Below are positions 20,468 through 30,425 of a DNA stretch of 64,000 bases, one piece after another. The stretch spans positions 372,001-436,000 of the forward strand of contig JAJFPB010000009.1 in the NCBI GenBank assembly GCA_020881915.1, read 5' to 3'. Numbering within the stretch: the first letter of the stretch is position 1; each line of letters opens with the position of its first letter. The notes beneath the pieces were generated by a model that saw only the letters and a list, made by a program, of their open reading frames with translations, did not search any database and was not told the DNA's origin. A program made the position numbers and the translations under genes. This DNA is from Paramyrothecium sp. XJ0827. Taxonomy: Eukaryota; Ascomycota; Sordariomycetes; Hypocreales; Stachybotryaceae.

Positions 20468-21500
20468 ATGTCCTTGTATGACGTTCTTATCATCGGTGGC
20501 GGTCCAGCCGGCCTGTCTGCCGCCCTAACCCTCGTTCGTCAGCACCATTCTGTGTTGGTTTTTGACACCAACAACTGCCGCGCTTTGCCGTCACGTAAGC
20601 TCCATGGCTACTCGGGTTGGGAGGATAAATCGCCCACGGATAATATCGAGTCTCTCCGCAATGAAATCAAGGTCTACTCCAACTATGCCGCCATTAACGT
20701 TGAGGTGACCAAAGTGGGTAAGACTGACGAAGGGTTCTTGGCAACGACGAAAGACAACAAGTTCTATGCGGGCAAGAAGGTTTTACTCGCTAGCGGCGTA
20801 GTGAGCCAGTTCCCAAATATCGATGGCTACGAGGAATGCTGGGGCAAGGGAATGTGAGTTAACCCTCCTTTTGAGCTTCATGGTGGGAATGGGGTCTTTC
20901 GGACCAAAATCTAATATTGTTGTTAGTTTTCACAACCTCTTTGCACAAGCATATGCACCAGACCCCTCTAAAAGAAACTGTGGTGTGCTCGCGATGGACT
21001 GGATCACCATGCCCCAGTTCTGTTATCATCTCTCGCATCTAGGCTACCAGCTAGCCAACACTGTCACCATTTATACAAATGGAAACGCAGACCTAGAGGC
21101 CAATTTGCGACCTACACTTGATGGAAAACCTTGGTTTACAGAGAATCGTACAATCAAGAAGATGAGGCTTGTAGGTGCATCAGATAATGATACGACTGTT
21201 GAGATTGAGCTTGAGGATGGTACGAAGAAGACGGAGGCATTCGTTGGCCACGCACCTATTACCTTAGTTCGTGGCCCGTGGGCCCAGCAGCTTGGACTCG
21301 AAGTCTCGCCTTCCGGCGGCGAGTTTATGACGAGAGGACCATTCCAGGAAACCAGTGTTAAGGGCGTCTACGTTGCCGGCGATCTGAACACCCCCTTCAA
21401 GGTCTGGGCTCATGCGGTCTACAGCGGAGCTCAAGCGGCAGCGGGCATTGCTGTTGCCCTCCAGGAGGAGAAATGGGGCTTGCCTCCAATCTATGGCTGA
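20468..21500 (+). CDS. Thioredoxin-reductase/GliT-like FAD oxidoreductase without the CxxC pair
   Basis: Exons 20468-20853 and 20927-21500 give 319 aa. The FAD-binding start (DVLIIGGGPAGLSAALTL) and the C-terminal FAD motif (GVYVAGDLNTP, then GAQAAAGIAVAL) are intact. The layout matches the fungal GliT/TrxR-like family of dithiol oxidases. At the place where relatives have FHCLFCHGYE, this protein reads FHNLFAQAYA, so both redox cysteines are replaced. It therefore cannot perform the classical disulfide exchange, though it may still be an FAD- or NAD(P)H-dependent oxidoreductase. It is cytosolic by sequence. ATG 20468 is chosen because it sits right before the FAD motif and after a TATA box and repeat-containing leader. 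No gliotoxin-type cluster genes are nearby. Confidence 0.88.
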
Positions 21501-21794
21501 CACTAAGTTGGGCGAATAATTGGCGCGAATCAGCACAATTAGATACTACTTCGTCATGACTGGGTTTAAGGTAGATGCTTCTATAATTAACGGTTAAAGC
21601 TTCTCTGCATGTTAACACGGAGCATATTGTATCGCTTTACACTTTGCACTTAAATATGATATTCCCGCACAAAGAAAGAAAAGCCTCTTGTGCATCAGGT
21701 TGATGTTTCCAACATATCTTCTCCAACTGTTCTTATGATCACCCTGACCCCTGCTCTGGGTCACAAACATCCTCAAGTCTCTTCCACTACACCT

Positions 21795-23518
21795 TCAATT
21801 CCCGAGGGCAGCCCCAGGAAACTGTGCCGCGAAATCGTCGTTATAGTTGGCTGGTAGTATTGTCTTGATTAGCGATTTAACCAAAACAAAGCTAAGCAAT
21901 TACAGGCGCACGGCCGAATAGTTGCACAAGTGAAAGTTGTGTCGAGAAAGGAGGACGCTCCACTCACCAATTGTGGCACACTCTGGATCGATGAAAGGGG
22001 TTAAAACGTCGGAAAGCAGGCTGAGAGCAGTCCCAAGAACCGAGCCTAGAAATCGGCTTCGCAAGATGTCGGGGACTACCGCCAGCGTAAGCTGATACAC
22101 GTAGCAAACAAATTTGGCCGGATCAAGCAAATCAATTGCTGTGTATACACCTCCCGTAATGTCGCCTAGATTGACGCCTGTAAAAGAGTTGACAGTGCCG
22201 GTGTTTCCACCGACACTGACAATCTCTGGAACAGTCTGCATCATAGTGAGGAGGTCCTCAACTCCAGAAAGAAGCGTGTATTCGTTCAGGACACCCACTG
22301 GACGGCGGTACCAGTTGTTTGGGATTCTCTCATGGAATGGTACACGGCTGAGGGTGCCATCAGCACTCTCAGTGACGCCATAGAATGATTTGAGAGTCGC
22401 TTTGTCGAGAATTCCATCAGGATGTTCGGCGGAGTGGTTTGACATTAGACCGGCTGAAAGTGCATCGGTGTTAGCTATCTACGTCCGCATTTGCTCGACA
22501 CGAGCAACGACGGAATGGGAGGACTTGCGTATGAGAGCGTGTGCTAGAGAAGCTACAAAACCAGCAAATGGAGGCTGGAAAAAATATGGATTTGTGCTCT
22601 TGGATAAGTTTAAAGTATAGTTGCGATGCTGCGTGCTGCTTCAAGATCAGCCATGACACAAATCAAGCGCGCTGGTGCACTTACACGACGCCTAGGTCGT
22701 AGTTAGGAACAGCATCGTTCTTAGCGATATCGTATAGCGCCTGGAATTGACTAATGAGAAGTGTTGAGACGTCGCCGTTTTGGAGGTAGAAATCTGAAAT
22801 GTGTTAGAGGTACTCGCATCACACCATCGCCTATGCAATACTCACCACCACGGCTGGCGCTTGCGTCTCCCTCGTACTTATTATGACTCCCACTTAACCC
22901 ATTTCCAGCGCCAAGGATAGGCAAGCCAAGCACAGGAGGAGGTGGACCTCCGATACTCCATGTCTGAGTGATTGGATCGCCGTTGACAAGTGTGGCATAG
23001 ATGCTCAGGACAGTGCTGAGATCCAGACCCAGGCCGAATACTTGTTGGCACGCAGTAGCGGCTTGCAAAAATCCGGAGACACCGCTCCTGTTGGGGCTTT
23101 AGGGCACTGCAAAGTGACGAAGGAGGCAGGAAACGTTGACAAGTTACTGACCTTGGAAGGTATCCATGGTTCGCCAGCGCATTCAGTCCGGGACATGGTC
23201 CACGACTAGGCAGAGGTCATTGGTAAACAAATACCGAGACTCGTGATGGAGGGAGACTCACGTGTCACCTGGCCCTGGTGGAGCCCACGCGTTTGCTCCT
23301 GACACAGAAATCTTCTGAGCCACAGGATCGAACGCTGAAGACTGCCGCTTCTCTTTGCCGGGCTCGGAACGAGCCTTTCTGTGTAGCCGTGCAAGCTCTT
23401 CCGGATCAAAACCAGCGGCAGACCCTTCTGCCTCAGCATCGCGCTTGAAGGGACACGCGGCCGCTGCAAGGCACACATCGAGGCAGACAAAGCCTACCAG
23501 AACGGTTGATAAAAGCAT
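21795..23518 (-). CDS. Secreted heme-thiolate peroxidase (chloroperoxidase / unspecific peroxygenase family)
   Basis: A signal peptide (MLLSTVLVGFVCLDVCLAAA) is followed by a proregion with dibasic KR sites. The family heme-thiolate motif RGPCPGLNALANHGYLPR supplies the proximal Cys. The distal motif is the EGD type: NKYEGDASASRGDFYLQNGD, with acid Glu and nearby Arg, as in unspecific peroxygenases rather than the EHD of classical chloroperoxidase. Later parts include DILRSRFLGSVLG and a short last exon (NYNDDFAAQFPGAALGN). Several introns break the gene; the one at about 22490-22690 is unusually long for this window. The predicted role is extracellular H2O2-dependent oxygenation or halogenation of aromatic or aliphatic compounds. 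Exact ends of the long intron are my least certain junction. Confidence 0.85.
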
Positions 23519-23838
23519 GCTCGCAGTGACTTGTTGAGACTAGATAGAGATATGCAAACCTATTCAAAACGAAATGGCACTTTAGGTCATTTATATGGAT
23601 ATTTGTTCTTCGCCACTCCAGGCCCCCTATGGAAGGCAATTGTCTCTAGCTTCGCATATGGTTGTGAACTTGCCGGCCGGACATCCGTCACTCCACGAGA
23701 CACAACCACGAATAGGCGAACGTTCAGCTTGAGCTCAGCCGCAACTCTCACGTTGCATTTAGCGGCATACTTGCGCGACTTTCTCCTACTCAGATCTCTA
23801 CATCGGTGGTGGTATGCCTGCAGCATACCCATTTCGTA

Positions 23839-24097
23839 TCCCCTTGACTGCGCGAAGCCTCAGATGATGTAACGATCCCCACAACATCTTAGTCATAATG
23901 TCGGTACATAAAGTAACTTCCCAGCCCTACCTCACCTAATTTACTATGCGATGTACTTCTATGTAATAAAGGGAAATGCCAGTACATCTACCATCAGCTA
24001 ATTTACCAGAGCTTCAATGTATCTAGATTTTACCTGGTTCCAATTGATTAGGATCCCGGTCCGTTACAACATCTGAGGCTTCGCGCAGTCAAGGGGA
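23839..24097. mobile_element. MITE with long terminal inverted repeats and TA target duplication
   Basis: The left end begins TCCCCTTGACTGCGCGAAGC and continues to about 23874. The right end (24062-24097) is its reverse complement apart from one mismatch in the first 35 or so bases. TA dinucleotides flank both ends (23837-23838 and 24098-24099), as expected for Tc1/mariner-type insertion. The interior is AT-richer and has no ORF, so this is a non-autonomous element of 259 bp. It lies upstream of the peroxidase gene. No second copy is seen in this window. Confidence 0.85.
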
Positions 24098-24099
24098 TA

Positions 24100-25741
24100 G
24101 TGGTGGCGAATGTGGCTCACTGTCTCATCGGCCAAATGTTTACTTTTTTCTTGAACGGTTGAGAGGCTGCATAGCGTGACCTGTTCTTGTGACTGTATGG
24201 AAGAGCTAAACAACAAAACAAAGCTGTTTTTGCTTAACTATTTCGATTTGTTGATCTCAGATGCTCTGCTGCCTGTATCGCCTGGTCTCCCATTTGACAG
24301 AGCATTCATTGCTCCTCCGTCAGAGTCTCAGCTGGGTTTACCCAAGAGGAAGGTACCGAGGATGCATAAGCAAATGGTCAAAATAGGTCATTGCGTTGGT
24401 TCCACATTCGCTGTAGAAATAAAAAAGTAGTAGTGGGCAATGTCTCAGATAGTGGTTCAGTGGTGACGCAATTTGCTTGCCAAGGAATAGTTGACCATCC
24501 AGCCGCGGCTAAGCGATGTGGTATCAGCCAATCAGGGCTTGATATCCGGGATCCTAGAGCGCTGGGATAAACCAGCCCCAGCTCTTCCAGGGCTTGTAGT
24601 TTTTCAGCTCCGTTTCCTTTTGCAAGTCAGTCAACGTGATGACAAGCGAGCATTCTACACCGAGAGGCTTTACTTCCGATCAGAACACCATGATTCTCTT
24701 CTACCCCGTTCAGTTGTCTCAAAAGACAGGGCAACACGATAATGGTTTTTACTTTTTGGTTTCTTTTGTGATTGTAGAAGTTTCCGCACCAATAATAGGA
24801 GATAAAACTCAAGTGGCTGAACTTGGTGGTCTAAGAAGAAGCCTTCGAAACACCAAAACCTAAGCTGATTAATGGAATCTGATCTGACTAGGACGATCAG
24901 TACTTTAACCACGTTTGCCAAATGTGCTTTACCCATTCGGCGTCTGAGTGGGTGTAGATTCCATCTCCCCGTGTCGAGTTCACTGGTCCGATTCAGCACA
25001 CTACATGGACAGAAGATAAATATGGCTATTATAAAGGACAACAAAGGACACTCCGAGATAACATGTCGGAGTTGATGGAATTGACCAAAGCCAAATGGTG
25101 GCTGATGTTAACATGCGACACTATCCAATGCACCGATGATATGGTGGAAAGGTAAGAAACAGAAGAAGTTCAGCCTGCAGCTATTGCTTGCAATTCTGCG
25201 TCCGGTGCCGCCCGGAAGAAAATTATCTCGAATGATTCTCCTAGCAATATTCTTTATTGAAGATTAAGACAGTAACAAAATACCTAGTAGTTGTGCGATG
25301 CAATAAGTACTACATGCAATGCAGAGCGTCCACAAGGTCCCAATAGCAATTTATCCTTTGATTCTTTGATTCTATTTATAGTTCAAGACGAAAGCAATGC
25401 TTTCTTAGCAATGGAGGGGGTAGACTGACGAAAGATGACCAGGGACTGTAAGATTGTGCAATGTAGATATTGTAACGTGTAGGTCCTTCCCACCCAGCTC
25501 ACCCAGGTGGGCGGCTCAGCCTGCATGGAGTGAGTCCACAATCCATTTTCAGTGCATAACACCCATATTTTCTCACTGTATCATAGATATACTGACATGA
25601 AGTTTATATACTTGCTTAATCAACCAACGCTACTTCATGATGTAGCGTGTCTCTACATTAACAAGAGTCAGCCTGTTAAATAAATTTAAGATGTTTATTA
25701 ATTTTTTTACTGTATTTTTACTTTAGAGAAGCTTGTAGAAT
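24100..25741. other. Gene-poor, AT-rich spacer
   Basis: Only short ORFs without family resemblance. The last 150 bp before the CoA-transferase stop are strongly AT-rich, as is usual for a 3' UTR and terminator zone. Confidence 0.5.
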
Positions 25742-27679
25742 TTACTCGTAACTGCTGTTCGGGTCCAAATCCACCTCAAACTTGGCGTCAGTCTTGCTCT
25801 TGACTTCCTCGACAGTGACGCCCGGCGCCAATTCTGTGAGGGTCAAGGTTCCTTGGGCACGATCCACCTGGAAGACACACTGTAACATTGTTAGTCTCTG
25901 GTAAATCTGGAGAGGAACCGCCTCAAGCTGATGTGGACTTACCAGGTCAGTGATGATGGTGCTGGCAACGCGAGCTCCGGTCAGAGGCAAAGTGCATTCT
26001 TGCACAATCTTGGAAGTTCCATCCTTGGCCACGTGATCCGTGGTAACGATAATCTTGGTGCTATCAGGGTTTGCAACGAGATCCATGGCACCGCCCATGC
26101 CCTTGAAGACCTTTCCGGGAATCATGTAGTTGGCCAGGTCACCAGCTGCACTGACTTGGAGGGCCTAACGCGGTACTTGTCAGCTCACATTCTTTCTCAC
26201 GGATGACAATGAGCTACTTACGCCTAGGATAGAAACATCAACATGGCCGCCACGGATCATGCCGAAAGACTCAGCAGAGTCAAAGCAAGAGGCTCCGGGC
26301 ACGAGGGTGACAGTTTCTTTTCCAGCGTTGACAATATCACTGCACTGATTAGCTGTGTCCAATCCGATAGCGGTGGTGTCTACTCACGGATCAACCTGAT
26401 CAGCCGTTGGGTACGGTCCCATACCAAGGAACCCGTTTTCGGACTGAATCCAGACCTTGCGACCGGGAGGGAGCATTGTCGCTGCCAGAGTAGGCATGCC
26501 TACCAAGTTCTTCAGCCATGATTCAACAGGATTGAGCTCATCCGAGGAAACTTACCGACACCCAGATTCACGTAGTAACCGTCCTTCAATTCCTTTGACG
26601 CGCGCTTGGCGATGAGGTTCCGGCGATACTCCGCAGGACTGGACGCCTTATCAGAGTTCCCCTTCGTGGAGGAGCCTTCTTCTCGCGTCTTCAGGATCTC
26701 GATTCTCTTCTCGGCGGTCGAGGGCACAATGCGATCGACGTAGATGCCGGGCAGGTGCACGTCGTTGGGGTCAATCTCGCCAACCTCGACAATATTTTCA
26801 GCCTCGACGATCGTTGTAGTCGCAGCCTTGGCCATGATCAGCCCAAAGGCCTTGGTGGTGTATCTGAAAACACAGTTGCCCTCCTTGTCTACCTTCCAGG
26901 CGCGCAGAATGGCGACATCACCGGGGAGGGCCGTCTCCATCAAGAATGTCTTTCCGTTGAACTCGCGGGTCTCTCGTTTCCTTCCTCGTTCGACAACCGC
27001 GCCAGATGAGTCCAGCTGCACAGGGATCTCACCCTTCTCGACCAGTGTGTCTGCAAGACGATTAGCCGCGTTCCAATTGACCAAGGCCTTTCAGGCGCCA
27101 TACTTGCTGCGGTTGGGGTGAAGAAGGCGGGAATGCCGGCGCCTGCTGCCCTGATGCGCTCTGCTAATGTGCCTTGGGGACAGAGCTCAATGGCCAGCTC
27201 CCCGGTGAGGTACTTCTTCTCCAGCACCTTGTTGTTGCCGAGGTACGACAGGATCAATCGCTTCACCTGTCCACTGCTCGTCAAGATAGCCAAGCCACCC
27301 TTGCCTTCTTGCCCGGCATTATTGGAGACGGCCGTCAAGGAATGTAGCGATTCTGGTCCTCGGCGACGGAGCGCTTCGATGATTGTGTCTAAGATTCTGA
27401 TTAGCGCCGAAACCCCAATGCTTATGCCTGCCATGGAATTGACTTGCCTGCGATACCGCAGAGACCGAAGCCAGCGCTGAGGATGGTCGATCCGCTCTTG
27501 ACATCCGCGACGGCAGCATCGGCATCGCGGAAGACTTTGGAATGTCTGCTGTTGGCGGAGAAGGCCACGGTAGTGGTGGAGAACAGCCGCCGTCTCTTGA
27601 CCGTGAAGCTGCACATCCAGGCCGACGACGCGGGAGAGGCGACGGGGCGCAGCCGAACCATTAATGAGACCGGCTTCAT
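25742..27679 (-). CDS. Succinyl-CoA:3-ketoacid (acetate-type) CoA-transferase, mitochondrial
   Basis: Transfers CoA between succinyl-CoA and acyl substrates such as acetoacetate or acetate in the mitochondrial matrix. The N-terminus is a presequence (basic, Ser-rich; [15 protein letters not shown]). The alpha half follows with [34 protein letters not shown] and SNNAG, then [12 protein letters not shown] and [10 protein letters not shown]. The beta half has [10 protein letters not shown] and [12 protein letters not shown], where the Glu is the catalytic residue, and [12 protein letters not shown]. It ends [12 protein letters not shown]. The intron after GLCGIA (27389-27447) has a GC donor. Length, about 520 aa, is normal for a fused alpha-beta enzyme. 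ATG 27679 is the first Met before the presequence. Confidence 0.92.
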
Positions 27680-28363
27680 CGTGATTGACTGACTTTGCAA
27701 TTGCTCAGAGAGGTGTCCTCCATTGTTGCGACGCGACGGATTCCTTTTAAAGAAGCCATCATGGCAAAGGGAAGCCTTCGGAGTCCAGATTTGAGACCGA
27801 GCCGAATTTTGGAGGCGGATGACATATTTAGTCCCGCCGAGATCGCCCGTTCGGTCGGCACCAGACTCACACCGGACGATAGAGATGGGACAGTGGACCC
27901 CACTCTCGGGAATAAGACAGTTTTGTTTCTTTCTCCTCCGCTTCATCCTTCCATTCTCCCGGGATCGTTGCATGTGTCAATGCGGCCAGTTGAGCTCTCT
28001 AACCTCTCGTTATACAATACTTAGATCTGCTCTCCAGCGATGAGAGCGGCGGCTCAGGTTTCAGTAGGTCTTGCGATGCTTGGCTTTGACTGGGGTCGTC
28101 GGCGATCAGGGTCCTCTTCATCTTCATCACCAGATCATTCAACAAGTGTAGCCGAGGCGCGGGGAGTGTCCAACGACTCAAGTCCAAACATACTATGGAT
28201 ACTTGTGGACCATGGGATTCGCATGCACTGCATTCACTTCTACGCGTTGTTACAATCCTTCTTGCACAAACAATGTGTTGAAACTACCGAAAGACCAATC
28301 TGCATTGCAGACTGTCCTGCAGACTGTCTCAAACTAAAGACCAGCTCAAAGCAACCCGGTAAT
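27680..28363. other. Intergenic region upstream of the CoA-transferase gene
   Basis: No supported ORF on either strand. It holds the CoA-transferase promoter and the 3' flank of the sugar transporter gene, which lies upstream on the same strand. Confidence 0.5.
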
Positions 28364-30291
28364 CTAGACCACCTGCTTGGGTGCAGTGGTTTGCAGCTGC
28401 CCAATATCTGACTGCGTAGCTTCGCCACTGCTGCCGAAGTGAATCTGCTTCTCGACGGCCGCCACGGTCTTGTCGTTGAGCTCCTCATCCTCAAACACTG
28501 TGGAGAAATGTCAGCAAATGTGTTAACATCAAAGCAATCACATAACGTACGGAAGGCGAGCTCCTCCAGGGTGCGGCCGCTGGTCTCAGGGTACAGGAGG
28601 TACACGATAGCGAACTCGAAGGCGATCCAACCACAGTAAATGGCAAGGTATCGCCACTTGATCGCGTCGAGGGCAATGGAGTTGACGTTGGTGGAGAAGA
28701 AGCCAGCAAGCTTGCCGAAGATCTGCTGAGTGCCGATACCACGGCTTCGGTGGGCGTAGGGCCACAGCTCAACGAGGTAGGCTGTTCATCACGTTAGCTG
28801 GATCTGCTACCAGGCTCATTTTCGCGGAGGAAAATACTTACTGTAAGTCAGAGCGTTGTTACCGATATTGTAGGTAGGGTTGTAAGCAAAGTAGAAGAAC
28901 AGGGCAGCAATGCCTGCAGAGGTGTTCTTCACGCCCGCAGCTTTCGCAGCCTGGATTCTCTCAAGCGAGACAGTGACACCAATGAAAGCCAGGCACATGA
29001 GAGTGGCAGACAGCATGTACATGTGGCGACGCTTGAAACGCGTGACGATGAAGGCAATGATGGTGGCGTTAAGAAGAGCCCAGCAGGCATTGGCAAGGTT
29101 AATGCGGGTCTTGGTGTAATCGTCCGAGTAGCCCATCATTTCAAAGAGGACACCGGAGTAGTAACTCAACAAGGTGTTTCCGGACAGTTGAGTGAAGAGA
29201 CCAATGAACACGGTGACCAAGACACGGCGGCGCATGCCCTTGGTTCGCAACAGGTCCATCCACGACTGCTTGGACACCTCGAACTCTGTTCGAATGGTCT
29301 CGCGAATCTGGACGATTTCAGCCTTGACGAGAGTGGAATCGGCGTCGCCTTCAGCATGATACTTGATGAGGATAGCGGCGGCTTCTTCCTCCTTGTCGCG
29401 GGAGACGAGGTAACGCGGTGACTCCGGGAGCAGGCTGTTTCAGTGTCAGTATGGGAGATTACGTACGCCGAGTCTGTGGCTGGTATTGGTTCAGGAACTT
29501 ACAAGACGGTGCAAATTTGCAGAAGTGAAGGGCAAATCTGGAGGAGTGAAGGCAGTCGCCATGCCCAGTTATTGGGGATACCGGTGGTACCGAGAGCAAT
29601 GGCCGAGGCCAGAATCTGACCGATGAAGTACGACGAGTTGAAGAGCGAGGTCAGAACAGCGCGTTCCTTGGGGTGACCCAGCTCTCCGATGAGTGCAGCA
29701 CCGGAAATGATGCAGAAGAGAATGCCGACACCGAGGATCATGCGCGCCACGATGTACATGCCGACTAATTCTAGTGTCAGCAACTAGCTATGAGCGAAAC
29801 GATGCAGGGTCAAGGCCTACCGTGCTGGGCAAAGCCCTGGAGGAGAGCGCCTCCGACCATGATCCAGGAGCCGAGCATGATGGACCAGCGACGTCCGAAG
29901 CGCTGGGCGAACCATGGCGCAAACGGGACGGCGAAGATGGAGCCAAGCTGGTAGGACGAGTTGACGAAGCCGAGCAGACCGGGCTCAATTTGGAATTTTC
30001 CAGTCTCTGGGTTTCGGCGGCCCTCGCCGAGATCTGTTGACACGAGTTAGCTGCTGTTTCGTACGCCCATCGAGCCAGAGGGGCTCTGTTCTTACACTCG
30101 TGGAAGGTATCAGCAAACTGCAGGGTGTTGATGAGCTGCGAGTCGAAGCCCGACGTCATCTCCACGCCCATGCAGCAGAGGAAGAGCCACACGTACAGCA
30201 GCCGCAGGTTCGGCTTCTTGTACCATGGCACCTTGTCCTCTGCCACGAGGCGGGTGACGACGGGGTCGGCGGTGGTGCCGACGTTGACCAT
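28364..30291 (-). CDS. MFS sugar transporter, lactose permease-like
   Basis: A plasma-membrane proton-coupled sugar importer of the fungal sugar porter family. The N-terminus (VPWYKKPNLRLLYVWLFLCC, then GVEMTSGFDSQLINTLQ) and the loop RFGRRWSIMLGSWIMVGGA match the lactose-permease-like branch. Other signatures are NWAWRLPSLLQICPSLLQ, LPESPRYLVSRDKEEEA, YLVELWPYAHRSRGIG and YPETSGRTLEELAF at the end of helix 12. About six exons are needed; the protein is about 530 aa with 12 helices. The substrate could be a disaccharide such as lactose or cellobiose, but this is inference. A CreA-like palindrome sits between the TATA-like stretch and the ATG, which suggests glucose repression. Confidence 0.9.
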
Positions 30292-30393
30292 TGTGACGGC
30301 GGCGCTTCGGCGGCGTATGCTACGATGTTTCAGACCGGAGGGAGGAGAAGGCTGGCGTCGTCAGTCAGGCCCAGGAAAGCCCTTTGACGATCA

Positions 30394-30405
30394 TGCCCCG
30401 GGGCA
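30394..30405. promoter_or_regulatory. Palindromic CreA-like site upstream of the sugar transporter
   Basis: TGCCCCGGGGCA is a perfect 12-bp palindrome that contains the CreA consensus SYGGRG on both strands (CCGGGG). It lies about 105 bp before the ATG at 30291. A TATA-like stretch (ACATATATAAG) lies just upstream at about 30415-30425. Confidence 0.5.
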
Positions 30406-30425
30406 CTCTACGGTACATATATAAG

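Noticed and set aside
29505..29560. Apparent duplication PSLLQICPSLLQIC in the sugar transporter
   Set aside because: The same double motif is typical of lactose-permease-like transporters, so it is not a local duplication.
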